Assembly (NCBI RefSeq): GCF_000226095.1
Contig: NC_016473.1
Span: 868,001 to 932,000, forward strand
Source of the DNA: Thermothelomyces thermophilus ATCC 42464
Taxonomy: Eukaryota > Ascomycota > Sordariomycetes > Sordariales > Chaetomiaceae
Length of the DNA: 64,000 bases
Direction of reading: 5' to 3'
Shown: positions 48,000 through 59,416 of the stretch, piece by piece
How the letters are laid out: each line of letters starts with the position of its first letter
Numbering within the stretch: position 1 is the stretch's first letter
Made by a program: the position numbers and the translations under genes
The notes under the pieces: model-generated
The model's database searches: none
The model's input: the letters and a program-made list of their open reading frames with translations, nothing else
Told to the model about the DNA's origin: nothing

Positions 48000-48427
48000 T
48001 GTTACAGAAATATACATATAGGACGCCGCCTAAGCCGCCTTCCCCGACAAGCCAATAGGACAGCAGGCATAAACAGACCAATCAAGAAAGGATCACGCTT
48101 AGCAAAGTGATCTATACGCTATAGGATCACTATCACAGCCGTAATCCAGACGACAAAGGATCACTAGATAAAGGGTAATCCCAGAAGTATATATACATAT
48201 AAATAGTCACTCGTTATAGTAGACTCTAGGAGTTTACCAGTGATAGCAACCCAACCCACAATCACAAGTACTTATACCAAGCATTACTAACTATTATAAG
48301 AGATAACTCTAGTATTATTATAAACCCTTTAGCTTCACCGAATCCCTTAGACAACCTGTACGCTTGTCCCGCTTAATTCACCTCCGTCTAAACCCTTTTA
48401 GAAGAAGTCTAAGTTAGGTTCGTTATA
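48000..48427 (+). repeat. N4 5' LTR
   Basis: This LTR of about 428 bp begins TGTTACAG and ends GTTATA (GTCACA before RIP). Its U3 array at 48090-48181 has the 24-bp units GGATCAC-N10-GTGATC(T/C) starting at 48090, 48124 and 48158, the same 34-bp period as in N1 and N5. Confidence 0.9.
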
Positions 48428-48454
48428 CGTTACTATCACTCCCTTTATTCTATC

Positions 48455-48888
48455 ATAGCTTAGAACGGAGGTAATTTTGACCTCGATATCGACATGGCTA
48501 CTAACGTCACGGCCGAATAGCTGCTTGCCTAGCTTGGTCAACTCTAGCAGCGGATCTAGGAGTTAGACTAGAGAGATAAGGTTACTCAAGCTCGGATCAA
48601 GGAACTCGAAAACGGCGAAAAGCACTCGTAGAAGCTAATTAACGAGGCCTACGCCAAAATTAAGGCACTCGAGGGCGCCAAAGCGCGCTATATCAAGATT
48701 AAACTACCTAGCAAATATAGAGGAACTAAGGAGGATCTTATAGGATTCTTGACAAATCTCTAATCCTATTTCTAGCTTAATGATAATAAGTTTCTAGACG
48801 ATAAAGCCAAAGTTCTCGACGTAGCTATAAGACTAGAGGGCAAGGCACTTAGATAATTTAAGCCTATATAGAATGACTATCTTATTAA
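48455..48888 (+). pseudogene. N4 gag, N-terminal part
   Basis: It starts 27 nt after the LTR with ATA in place of ATG. The coiled coil (LxQRIQEL) and the first part of the gag domain (KVLDVAIRLEGKALR) are readable. It is cut by N5 at TTAAG and continues at 56424. Confidence 0.85.
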
Positions 48889-49311
48889 GTGTGACGAACC
48901 CAACTCAGACTTCTTCTAAAAGGGTCTAGACGGAGGTAGGTTAAGCGTGATAAGCGGGCAGGTCGTCTAAGGGATTCAGTAAAGCCAAAGGGTTTATAAC
49001 AACACTTAGAGTTGTCTCTTACAGTAATTAGCAATACTTGGTATAAGTACTATGATTGTGATTGTTACTACTAGTGAACTCCTAGAGTCTACCATAACGA
49101 GTGACTATCTATATGTATATATAATCCTGGGATCACTCTTTATCTAGTGATCCTTTGTCATCTAGATCACGGCTGCGATAGTGATCCTATAGCGTATAGA
49201 TCACTTTGCCAAGCGTGATCCTTTCCTGATTGGTCCGTTCGTGCCTGCTATCCTATTGGCTTGTCGGGGAAGGCAGCTCAGGCAGCGTCCTGCATGTATA
49301 TTTCCGTGACA
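48889..49311 (-). repeat. N5 3' LTR
   Basis: This LTR begins TGTGACG and ends GTGACA on the plus strand, 423 bp. The U3 array lies at 49130-49221. The element's polypurine tract (minus strand GGAGGGGCATCG) follows at 49312-49324. Confidence 0.94.
49130..49221. promoter_or_regulatory. U3 array of six alternating half-sites, N5 3' LTR
   Basis: Three inverted units (GGATCAC or AGATCAC)-N10-GTGATCC start at 49130, 49164 and 49198: half-sites of 7 bp every 17 bp, alternating in orientation. The spacers are unrelated in sequence but fixed in length. The array lies 213 bp before the antisense gene start at 49434. Confidence 0.75.
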
Positions 49312-49328
49312 CGATGCCCCTCCTTCAA

Positions 49329-49347
49329 GGCTTTCGACCCGAAAGCC
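49329..49347. other. Perfect hairpin beside the polypurine tract (N5)
   Basis: GGCTTTCG-ACC-CGAAAGCC, identical to the N1 hairpin and free of RIP changes, lies between the tract and the antisense gene. Confidence 0.7.
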
Positions 49348-49433
49348 TATCTCAGGCCGTTTTAAATAGCGCTAACAACCCTTAGTGAGTTGTCTCCCGT
49401 GTTTCCTTCTTTCTTCTGTATGCTGCTGACAAC

Positions 49434-50083
49434 ATGTCTTGTATAGCAAAGCGTTCGACAAAAAGGTCCGTGAAGACCGAGGAGCGTATTGCCCTGGCTG
49501 CTGCCATTAACGAGCTAGGGTTCGAAGTGATGCCTTGTTCTTTTTGTTTTTCTCGCGGCCTCTGCTGCCGTATGATAGAGAGTTCTTCTCGTTGCGGTGA
49601 ATATGTTCATCACGGGAGGTCGTATGACGGTTCTAGGGTTCTAGTCTTGTCTTGTCGGTGTTCCTTTGTCAATGTATTTTTCCTATACTGACTTCCGTAG
49701 TATCCCGTATTATAGACGAATCGAAGCGCCTCGACCGATTAAAACAAGATGCTAAGGAGGCTCTCCGTGCTGACCGCGATTCATTAGCAAAAGCGTAGCG
49801 TCGTCTAGACGAGTCTCTAGCTTGTTTAGACCGTATTCGTCGTCAAAAGCGATCGTTGTTATCTTGGGGGTCGGAGATGGTTTGCTAGGGCCTTGTATCT
49901 TTAGATGAATTGGAAGAGGTAGAGCAGTAGGAATCGGGGGCGGTTCTAGGCATATAGCTCAATGGTGGTGTTGACGTTATTAACTAGGGCGCCGTCTTCG
50001 ATTCTATCCTAGGTTTTCCTTTGGTTGATCCGGGTTCTGCTGGTAGAACTGTTCTAGTTTCTTAGGGCAGTTTAAATTCTTAA
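49434..50083 (+). pseudogene. Antisense accessory gene of N5, zinc-cluster-like protein, frameshifted
   Basis: ATG at 49434 is 122 bp from the 3' LTR. It reads MSCIAKRSTKRSVKTEERIA, then INELGFEVMPCSFCFSRGLC and CRMIESSSRCGEYVHHGRSY. The last two expected Cys are now Tyr; otherwise the spacing is C-x2-C-x6-C-x8-C-x2-C-x6-C. A 1-bp deletion relative to N1 near 49678 ends the open part at 49691. In the next frame the homologous C-terminal half continues (DESKRLDRLKQDAKEALRAD, LDELEEVEQ) to TAA at 50081-50083, with only a few RIP stops. Its end overlaps pol by 104 bp on the other strand. It is the least damaged copy of this gene type here. Confidence 0.75.
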
Positions 50084-53000
50084 CTAGTTCCTATAAGTTG
50101 TCTTCTGGTCCGAAATTAAGCTATTTGACTAGATACTATAGTTCTCTGTTAATAATGTGTAAATCTAGAATTTCTTCGACGTCCTATTCTTCCTTTTTGT
50201 CCTTTGCTTCGATGTGCGTAGCAACCTTGGCGCTCTTTGGTGCTGGTTCGAGAAGTGAAATATAAAAAATATCCGTCTATAGTCGTATAGATGACGGTAA
50301 CGATAGTCGGTAGTTAGATGTCGAGATTCGTTCTTTGATAACGAAGGGTCTGACCTTCTTGAAGTCTAGCTTCGTGCTTAGTCGTTTGGTTCGCAGGTTC
50401 CGTACGATCAGGTAGACTTTATCTCCCCTCTCTAGGCGAGGTCCCTCGAGCCTATGTTTGTCGTAGTAGTTCTTTATTCTGGTCTTGACAAACTCGAGTT
50501 CCTTCTTGAGCTTCTCGTGTAATGCGTATATCTGTTCTGCTTTGACTGCTGCTCTTGGTATTGTGACCTCTAGTCCTTGCCTAAGGTCTGCTTTATATCT
50601 ATAGTTCGTGAAGAACGGTATGACTTTGGTCGTTTCCGTTAGCGTCGTATTATAAGCGAGTTATACTGTTAGTAATAGTATGACCTAGTCGTCTTGCTGG
50701 TAGTTAATGTAAGAGCGGAGGTACTGCTTAATAACTTAGTTTAGTCGCTCCGTTTGTCTGTCAGTCTGTAGGTAATATGCCGTTAATAGCTTGCTATTAA
50801 CGCCTAATCGTTGTATTAACGCTTGCCAAAACTTCAATGCGAACTTGGTGTCTCTGTTGGTGATCTATTCTTACAGCTAAGCATACACTAATGTAACTTG
50901 CCGATAGATTACGTCTGCTAACTGTTCCGCTGTCTAGGACTCCTTATAGGGAAAGAAGTATACCTACTTAGTCAGGCGATCTACTATAGTAAGAATGCTA
51001 TCGTAGGTCACTCCTATAGCTATATCCTTAGATTCTGGCAGCTTCGTGATAAAGTCTATTATAACCGAACTCTATAGTTTGTCAGCTGTTAGTAGTGGCT
51101 AAAGTAGCCTATATGGCTTGTATCGTGCCGTTTTGCTTTGATTGCAGACGTCGTAGTTCCGTACGACTTCCTTGACTTGTGCCGTTAACTGTGGAAAGTC
51201 GTAGTGTCTCTTGACTTGTGCGACAGTCTTCGTAACTCCTTTGTATCCTCCGAGTTTCGACTCGTGGAGTTCTCAAATCATTCACAGCTATTGATCTTTG
51301 TCGTGGATGTACGCTTTGCCTCGGTACCAGAGTTTCCCATCTTTCTCTTCCACTCCGTCAGGTACTACTAGTCTAGGTGCTACTTAATACTATGTCTCGT
51401 TAATCCTTTCCTCTCGAAAGATTATATAGCATTCGAGGAACGAGTTAAGTAGATCATCTTCTACGGGTGTCTACGTTTCGTGATGTAGCGTTCTGTCTAT
51501 TCGTTCCTTGAACAACGGTAGTACTGTTCCTGTTTGTCCTTTCGTGTGATCCGTTCGTCGGCTTAAGATATCCGCTCGTACGTTCTCTTTGCCCTTCTTA
51601 TAGCGGATCTCGAAGTTAAATTCTACAAGGAATTCTGCCTATTGTATTTGTCGTCTGTTAAGCTCCTTTGTCGTCGTGAAGTATCGCAGGTTCTTGTAAT
51701 CCGTATACACTTATACCAGTTTAATCGTGCTGCTAAGGTATAGTCGCCATTCCTTAAAAGCTTCGACAATCATAAGTAGTTCCTTGTTGTAGATCGGATA
51801 ATTGAGACGTAGTCTATCAAGCTTTTTTAAAAAGAAGGCTATAGGATATAGCTTCCCTTGTTCGTCTCGTTGTCCTAATTGTCCTCTGATGGTGTAGTCT
51901 GAAGCGTCCGTTTCTACCTCGAATGGCTTCTTGGGGTCTAGTAGTACTAGTACTAGATCTTTAGTAATGGCGTTCCGGATCTACGTAAATGCTTACTTGT
52001 GTTGTTCTTCCCATTGGAATTTAGTATTCTTCTTGGTAAGTTCGTGTAAAGGTCGTACGATCGCTCTAAAGTTCCTGATGAACATCCGGTAGAAGTTTGT
52101 AAATCCGATGAAGCTTCGTACTTCCGTGACTGACGTCGGTTGTGGCTAATTCTTGATGGCTTTAACCTTTGAAGGTTCTATCCGGATTTGTCCCGGGGAT
52201 ATCTCGTATCCTAAAAACACCGTTTTCCTGACGTGGAATTCGCTCTTTTCCTTATTAACTAATAGCTTGTATACGTGTAGCGCGTCTAGCACTACTATTA
52301 CGTGCTTCTGGTGTTTGTCTATCGTCTTAGAGAAGATGAGTATATCGTCGAGATAATATACTGTAAATTTGTCGAGAAAGGGTTAGATAGCTTGATCAAT
52401 CAGGGCTTAGAACGTTGCCGGCGTGTTCGTAAGTCCGAATGGCATGACAAGGTACTCGTAGTAGCCATAGGGTATCCTAAAGGCCGTTTTCTACTCGTCG
52501 CCTTCTTTGATCTGTATATAGTTATAGGCCGATGGCAAGTCAAGACATGTAAAATATTAGGCTCCTGCTAACTAATCTCGGAGCTATAAGATTAGCGGTA
52601 ACAGGTATCGGTTTTTCACGGTCTGTTCGTTAAGTTACCGATAGTCGACATATAACTATAGCTTTCTATCTTTCTTAGGTACAAATAGGATTAGGTAGCC
52701 TGCTAGCGATATCAATAGGCGGATATGTCCTCTTCGAAGGTTCTCCTCCAAATATCGCTTAAGTTCTTCGTTCTGTGTCTAGCTTGTGTGGTAGATCTTG
52801 AAGAACTTTAGTCGTGCTCCTTCCTTGAGCTTGATCTCGTGATCCTATAGGCCGTGTTCTGGTAGTCCTTCTAGATGTTTCGGTTCGAATGCTAGGTATC
52901 CTTTATATTCCTTTGGTACTTCCCTAGTCTTATCTCGTCTCTTGGTTTTCTAGTAGTATACGAATTTGGTTCTATCTATAGCGATGCTAGCGATTTCTCC

Positions 53001-53753
53001 TGTCTTAACCTACTGCTCCTATTGTAGTGCTCCGCATTTGTCAACAGAGAGAATAGCTATCGGCGATTTAGCTCGTTCCTCCTATCGCGATATTAATATT
53101 GTTGTGCCGCCTCTTCTAGAGTCTGTAGTAGTCTGCCTGCCACTGTCTATCTCTTGCGGTGGATCTGTAGGATATGCCTTTCCTTGAGCATCGTCTGCTC
53201 GCGATCCTTATATACTCCCTATCTTACTAGTTAAATACGACCCCATTCGGGGTTATAGGTAGCTACTATTCTTCTAGCTGATGTCTAGGTTGTAATCTTT
53301 ATACTATGGTAACCCTAATATTATGTCTTTGTCGTTACCTATGTCTATAATGCTGAATACGACTGCTGTAGTCTTCCCTACTATAGTAATGTTAATCGGT
53401 TTGGTCTCCCTACGTACCTATTGTGTCGGAAATGGCCCTTTGACTATGCTATACTTCTGCTTCATTCTCTAGGGTATCTATAGCTGATTTATAAGTGTCG
53501 GCGAAATCAGATTCATTTCTGCTCTACTATCCACTAGTACGAGCATTTCGTGCTGTTTCTACTATGCTGTTATCTATAATCGCTTGTCCTGCCGCCGTCG
53601 TCCAAAGATTGTAGCGATTTCCTATGTTTCTGCCGGGAGGTCTCGATATAGTGGTCTCTTACGCCAGTCCCTCCTATACTATGCTACCACTTGCCGCTAC
53701 GTAGGCGTTAATAGTTTCTAGGCCCCTCGAAGGGCCCTGACCCGTTTCCTAGG
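49980..53753 (-). pseudogene. N5 pol (PR-RT-RH-IN-chromodomain), RIP-degraded
   Basis: On the minus strand, pol runs from the frameshift heptamer (53744-53750, RIP form) to TAA at 49980-49982. RT with the YLDD region lies near 52345, RNase H near 51600-51920, integrase near 50560-51350, and the chromodomain at about 50035-50200. Stops are fewer than in other degraded copies, and some fragments are open for 60-90 codons. Confidence 0.86.
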
Positions 53754-55969
53754 TCAGTGCTAACCTCTTCAGTTATTCGGCTAATAGCAGCTTCGTCAAT
53801 TGTACTCATTTCTGTAAGCCATTAAGTGCTTGCGGCTTCCTACCACTAGGTCCGTTCTACTTTCTATCGTACATGCCATAGCTTCGTCTGAAGCTCCCGA
53901 ATTCGTAATTTCTTTTCGTCCGTGTAATAGAGGCAATCGTTACTCTAGCACGAGTCCTATATATCTCGTCCGGTTCTGTAGTACCTAGGCCAGGCTCGTC
54001 TTAGAACTATTATAATGCTTTCTAGATCACGAGCTTTGATCTTCTAGAGCAATTTGGCCGCTCTGTTTCCTATATCGTAGACCCATTCTATAGGGTGTAA
54101 GCTTCCGTCCTCATTTCCTTGTCGGGTCGGCTAGTAATTATTTTCGAATTTATCGCAGAAGTGATATTGGCATTCGTATACTATACATTAGAACCAAGGC
54201 ACTTACGTATATGCCTCGTGTTAAGGGTACAGTCACGTGGCGTCGCCTGGGAGGTATTGGAACTCTTTCCCGAATCCTTCCCATTGTACGTAGATCGTAG
54301 ATACTCTAGTACTAATATAGGAATGTTTCTTCTAGTAGCTTTCCTACGTACGCTCGTCTTTTCCGCGGTTCGTACGCGTAAACTGGTACTTAGGGTTCCG
54401 TATATCATAGGTAAGTTACTAATTGTCAGAATGCTTAGCGTAGCTGTCGGGCCTATTATATGTCATAGGCTATTCTCCTTTAATAGTTTCTACGATACGT
54501 CGGAGTTCCCTCATCTTATCCCTTATTCCGTCACTCTACTAGGCAAGTCGAATTAAGCGTTCATCCCGTTTGTATAGTTCTATATTAAGCCGAAAAACTT
54601 TGTTATAGTACCATTTGATTCGTTCCTAGAGGAATAGAACATTGGGTCTGGGTCTTTCGATTCCTTAGGTGTCGGTCGTCCACGATCTATCCTGCCTCTG
54701 TGTGACCGTGAAGCCCTACTGCCTTAAGGCTAGGAGAATTGAAACTGGCGGTACATATTCTCCTGCCATGTCCTATTCGGCAAGACCTATCTCTAGGTTC
54801 ATAGCGACTAGTTCGGAGTACGGTGCTTGTTTATCTTTACCGTTGCCGTCATGTCCGAGACTGTCTATGTCACTGCCCTTATCTTTGTAGCTTATAGCTA
54901 CTACTTTGATGACGTCCTTGGTAGTTTCGTCGATGGCTGTAATTTCCTTTCTAGGGGTTAGTTTCCATTCTTTCTTCGGGCTCTAGCATTCTCGCTTATA
55001 GTGTCCTTTCTTTCTATAGTTATAGTAGGTAATATTAGACTTGTCTTTGGCTGTCTTCTTCTAGTCCTGCTTCTACGCTACGTCTATATCTATAGCTCCG
55101 GGATACGTCTTATATAAGGTACTGACGTATGCTCGCTTTTTCTTGTTATTAGCCTTAACTATGGTTCTATTCATTCGACCTTACTTCTGCTACTCTTGTA
55201 TATAGAGTCGATTATCGATCCTAATGGCCTACACAATATATTTGTCTAGAGTCTTAGGCCGATCGTACTTATATAGCTCGTCCTTAACCTTTTCCTTTAA
55301 GCCATTATAAAACAATTACATTAACGCCTCGTCGTTAAGCTAAGACTTAAGCATGTCCTATCTAAACTGTATAGTATAGGAGGCTATTAACTTAGTCTAT
55401 CGGAGATTAGCGAGTCTTTCTTACGTATAAATCTTCTTGTCCTTATCGCCAAAAACCTTCTAAAGCTCTTCTTCGAAATAGTCGTAGGATCAGAAGACTA
55501 CCTATATAAACACGTCTTAGTCGTCTTCGTCTTCCTTAGTGAGATAGTCATTCCACGTAGGCTCGAACCATCTAAGTGCCTTACCCTTTAGTCTTATGGC
55601 TACGTAGAGGACTTTAGCTTTGTCGTCCGGAAACTTGTCGTCGTTAAGCCGGAAGTAGGATCGGAGGTTTGTTAGGAATCCTACGAGATCCTCCTTAGTT
55701 CCTCTATATTTGCTAGGTAGTTCGATCTTGATACGCTTCGCTTTGGCGCCCTCGAGCGCCTCGATTTTGGTATAGGCCTTGTTGACTAACTTCTGCAAGT
55801 ACTTTTCGCGGTTCTCGAGTTCCTTGATTCGAGCTTGAGTAGCCTTATCTCTCTAGTCTAATTCCTAAACCTGCTACTAGAGTTGACCAAGCTGAGTGAG
55901 CAGCTGTTCGGCCGTGACGTCGGTAGCTATGTCGATATCGAGGTCGAAGTCTCCTCCGTTCTGAACCAT
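53708..55969 (-). pseudogene. N5 gag, RIP-degraded, full length
   Basis: The frame from ATG 55969 to TAA 53708 is 2262 nt, as in N6. The stretch 55798-55517 is open and reads KAKRIKIELPSKYRGTKEDL, then NLRSYFRLNDDKFPDDKAKV, nearly identical to the intact Gag. The zinc knuckle and extension are present with scattered stops. Confidence 0.88.
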
Positions 55970-55996
55970 GACAGAACAAAGGGAGTGGTAACAACG

Positions 55997-56418
55997 TATG
56001 ACGAACCTAACTCAGACTTCTTCTAAAAGGGTCCAGACGGAGGTAGGTTAAGCGTGACAAGCAGGCAAGTCGTCTAAGGGATTCGGTAAAGCTAAAGGGT
56101 TCACAACAACACTTAGAGTTGTCTCTCACAGTAATTAGCAATGCTTGGTATAAGTACTGTGATTGTGATTGTTACTACTGGTGAACTCCCAGAGTCCACT
56201 ATAACGAGTGACTATCTACATATATATATAATCCTGGGATCACTCTTTATCTAGTGATCCTTTGTCGTCTGGATCACGGCTGCGATAGTGATCCTATAGC
56301 GTATAGATCACTTTGCCAAGCGTGATCCTTTCCTGATTGGTCCGTTTGTGCCTGCTGTCCCATTGGCTTGTCGGGGAAGGCGGCTTAGGCGGCGTCCTGC
56401 ATGCATATTTCCATGACA
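55997..56418 (-). repeat. N5 5' LTR
   Basis: This 422-bp LTR begins TATGACG and ends ATGACA, followed by TTAAG. The self-priming target AGTGGTAACAA (plus strand) is at 55984-55994, just outside the LTR. Confidence 0.94.
56237..56328. promoter_or_regulatory. U3 array of six alternating half-sites, N5 5' LTR
   Basis: GGATCAC 56237-56243, GTGATCC 56254-56260, GGATCAC 56271-56277, GTGATCC 56288-56294, AGATCAC 56305-56311 and GTGATCC 56322-56328: a strict 17-bp pitch. This is the clearest array in the window. Confidence 0.78.
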
Positions 56419-56423
56419 TTAAG

Positions 56424-58250
56424 GAAGATAAAGACGACTAAGACGCGTTTATATAGGTAGTCTTTTAATCTTATAACCGATTTAAAGAAGAGCTTTAGAA
56501 GGTTTTTAGTAATAAAGACGAGAAGATTTATATATAAGAAAGACTTGCTAATCTCTAATAGACTAAGTTAGTAGCCTCTTATACTATATAGTTTAAATAG
56601 GATATACTTAAGTCTTAGCTTAATAATAAGGCATTAATATAATTATTCTATAATGGCTTAAAGGAAAAGGTCAAAGATAAACTATATAAATATAACTGGC
56701 CTAAGACTCTGGACGAATATATTATATAGGCTATTAGAATCGATAATTGACTCTATATATAAGAGTAGTAGAAGCAAGGTCGGACAAACGGAACTACGGT
56801 TAAGGCTAATAATAAGAAAAAACGAGCATACGTTAACATATTATATAGGATATATCCTAGAGCTATAGATATAGATATAGCATAGAAGCAAGATAAGAAA
56901 AAGATAGCTAAAGACAAGTCTAACGTTACCTACTATAGCTATAGAAAGAAAGGGCATTATAAGCAAAAATGTCGAAGCCCGAAGAAAGACTAGAAACTAG
57001 TCCCTAAAGAGGAAATTACGGCCATTAACGAAACTGCTAAGGATATTACTAAAGTAGCAGCTATAAGCTACAAGAATAGGGATAGCAACACGGATAGTCC
57101 TAGACGCGACGGCGATAGCAAAGACGAATAAGCACCGTACTCTAAACTAGTTACTATGGATCTAGAAACAGGTCTTGCCAAATAGGATATAGTAGGAGAA
57201 TATATACCGCTAATTTCGATTCTCCTAGCCTTAAGGTAGTAGGGTTTCATAGTTACCTAGAGGTAGGATAAATTATAGACGACTAATACCTAAGGAATCG
57301 AAAGACCTAGACCTAATGTTCTATTCCTCTAGAAATAAATCGAATGGTATTATAATAAAGTTTTCTGGCTTAATACAGAACTACGCGAATGGGATAGACA
57401 CTTGATTCGACTTACCTAATAGAGCAATAAGATAAGGGACAAGATAAGGGAACTCTGACATATCGTAGAAACCATTAAAGGGGAATAGCCCGTGATATAC
57501 GATAGGCCTGATAGCTACGCCGAGCATTTTGACGACTAGCAACTTAGCTACGACGTACGGAACCCCGAGTACCAGTTTATACGCGCGAACCGCGGAAAAG
57601 ATAAGCGTACGTAGGAAAGCTATTAGAAGAAACACTCCTACCTTAGCATTAGAGTATCTATAGTCTACGTATAGTGGGAAGGATTTAGAAAAGAATTCTA
57701 ATACCTTCTAGGTAACGCTATACGACTATACCTACGATATGAGGCATATATACAAGTGCCCTAGTTCTAGTGTATATTATATAAATGCTGATATTACTTT
57801 CGCGACAAATTTAAAAATAATTACTAGCCGACCTGACAAGGAAATAAGGATAGAAGCCTCTGCCCTATGGAATAGGTCTATAATATAGGAAATAGAGCGG
57901 CCGAATTGCTCTAGAAGATCGAAGCCTATGATCTAGAAGACATTACGGTAGTTCCAAAACGAGCCTAGCCTAGGTACTATAGAATAGGACAAGATATATA
58001 GGACTCGTGCTAGAGTAACGACTGCCTCTACTACGTAGATAAAAAGAAATCGCGGATCTAGGAGCTTTAGATAAAGCTATAGTACGTATAACGGAAAGCA
58101 GAACGGACCTAATGGTAGGAAATTACAAGCACTTAATAGCTTATAGAAATAGGCACGATCGACAAAGCTACCATTAGCCGAATAACCGAAGAGGTTAGCA
58201 CTGACCTAGGAAACAGGTCAGGGCCCTTCGGGGGACCCGAAAACCATTAA
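56424..58250 (+). pseudogene. N4 gag, C-terminal part, RIP-degraded
   Basis: It continues gag after N5: acidic region, rest of the gag domain, zinc knuckle near 56935-56975 (one Cys lost), and the long extension with its coiled coil and Cys/His segments. Stop TAA is at 58248-58250. The frameshift heptamer sits at 58208-58214 in RIP form and the hairpin is weakened (CTTCGGGGGACCC). Together with 48455-48888 the length is within one base of the intact gene. Confidence 0.86.
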
Positions 58251-58941
58251 CGCCCGTATAGCGGCAAGTGGTAGCGTAGTATAGGAGGAACTAGCGTAAG
58301 AGACCACTATATCGAGACCTCCTAGCAGAAATATAGGAAATTGCTACAATCTTTGGACGACAGCGGTAAGACAAGCAATTATAGATAATAGTATAATAGA
58401 GATAGCACGAAATGCTTACATTAGTAGACAGTGGAGCAGAGATAAACTTGATTTTGCCAACGCTTATAAATTAGCTATAGATACCCTAGAGAATGAAGTA
58501 GAAGTATAATATAGTCAAAGGGCCATTTCCGACATAATAGGTATATAGGGAGACCGAACTAATCGACATTACTATAGCAGGGAAGACTATAGTAGTCGTA
58601 TTTAGCATTATAGACATAGGTAATGATAAAGATATAATATTAGGATTACCATAGTATAAAGATTATAACCTAGACATTAGCTAGAAGAATGGTAGCTACC
58701 TACGACCCCAAATGGAGTTATATTTGACTAGTAAGATAGGGAGTACGCAAGGATCGCGAGCGGACGATACTTAAGGGAAGGCATATCCTATAGATCTACC
58801 GCAAGAGACAGATAGTGGTAGGCAGACCACTATAGACTCTAGAAGAAGCGGTATAACGATACTAACGTTACGATAGGAAGAACGAGCTAAACCGCCGATA
58901 GCTATTCTCTCCGTTGACGAATACGGAGCACTATAACTAGA
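58205..58941 (+). pseudogene. N4 pol, first part (protease), cut by N6
   Basis: It starts at the frameshift region and covers the aspartic protease (VDSGAE-like near 58435) and the linker toward RT, ending where N6 inserted, just past the LSVDE motif region. The remainder should lie right of N6. Confidence 0.82.
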
Positions 58942-59032
58942 TGTCACGAATAAGCACATGGGCGGCCTGGCAGGCTGCAGCCAGGACGCGGGACATTCCG
59001 ACAGCCAATCACTTGACGGACCAATCAGAAGA

Positions 59033-59131
59033 TTATCACCGCCAAGACTAAGGTCTTCACTGGTGATAATAACATGTCACCGTCGACAACGCAGAATCAC
59101 GAAGTGAAAGGAGGAGTGGTACTGGTGATAA
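59033..59131. promoter_or_regulatory. U3 inverted sites of the N3/N6 type
   Basis: TTATCACC-N21-GGTGATAA is a perfect 8-bp inverted pair, with an inner AAGAC/GTCTT pair. A third GGTGATAA is 62 bp downstream of the second site. The core GTGAT is shared with the other U3 types. A binding role is inference. Confidence 0.6.
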
Positions 59132-59157
59132 CTATTGAAGAAGGACAGACAATTGTG

Positions 59158-59165
59158 TATATATA
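59158..59165 (+). promoter_or_regulatory. TATA box of the N6 LTR promoter
   Basis: TATATATA lies 49 bp upstream of 59207, where the self-priming match places the first transcript base. The same box is found in the other LTRs. Confidence 0.65.
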
Positions 59166-59206
59166 GCTAGCTAGTCACTCGTTATGGTGGACTCTGGGAG
59201 TTCACC

Positions 59207-59217
59207 AGTGGTAACAA
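59207..59217 (+). other. Predicted transcript 5' end and self-primer
   Basis: AGTGGTAACAA is perfectly complementary to 59392-59402 next to the LTR, and the match is exactly 11 nt, with mismatches on both sides. In Tf1 of fission yeast and related elements the first 11 nt of the mRNA prime reverse transcription. The position therefore also predicts the transcription start. Confidence 0.75.
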
Positions 59218-59391
59218 TCACAATCACAGTACTCATACCAAGCATTGCTGATTACTGTGAGAGACAACTCTAAGTGTTGTTGTGAACCCTTTGGCTTCAC
59301 CGAATCCCTCAGACGACCTGCCTGCTTGTCCTGCTTCACCCACCTCCGTCTGGACCCTTTCAGAAGAAGTCTGAGTTGGGTTCGTCACACG

Positions 59392-59402
59392 TTGTTACCA
59401 CT
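59392..59402 (+). other. Primer binding site for self-priming
   Basis: TTGTTACCACT starts two bases after the LTR and pairs with 59207-59217. The leader before gag is only 27 nt and has no TGG-type tRNA site. Confidence 0.75.
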
Positions 59403-59416
59403 CCCTTTGTTCTGTC

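Larger units (their letters stand above)
48889..56418 (-). mobile_element. Element N5, full-length family A chromovirus in N4 gag, moderately RIP-mutated
   Basis: N5 is 7530 bp on the minus strand, with LTRs of 423 and 422 bp and the TTAAG duplication (48884-48888 and 56419-56423). It is less mutated than N1, N3 or N4, and its fragments stay open for longer stretches. It has the same U3 and antisense gene type as N1. Confidence 0.94.
48000..58941 (+). mobile_element. Element N4, family A chromovirus in LINE-2, RIP-mutated, split by N5 and N6
   Basis: N4 pieces are 48000-48888 and 56419-58941. Its left flank AAACG should recur after its 3' LTR, outside the window. It contains the 5' LTR, gag split at the TTAAG target of N5, and the start of pol up to the insertion point of N6 (flank CTAGA, 58937-58941). 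It is heavily RIP-mutated, much more than N6. Confidence 0.9.
58942..59389 (+). repeat. N6 5' LTR
   Basis: This 448-bp LTR has TG...CA ends and the same type as the N3 LTRs. U3 spans 58942-59206, and R is inferred to start at 59207. U3 holds TTATCACC (59033-59040) with inverted partner GGTGATAA (59062-59069), a second GGTGATAA (59124-59131), and a TATA box (59158-59165). Confidence 0.95.

Noticed and set aside
52153-52571. Two overlapping open frames on the plus strand in N5
   Set aside because: They are complementary to the N5 RT gene and simply lack stops by chance.
59390-59416. tRNA primer binding site after the LTR
   Set aside because: No TGG-type complement of a tRNA 3' end is present, and the 11-nt self-complement explains the site better.
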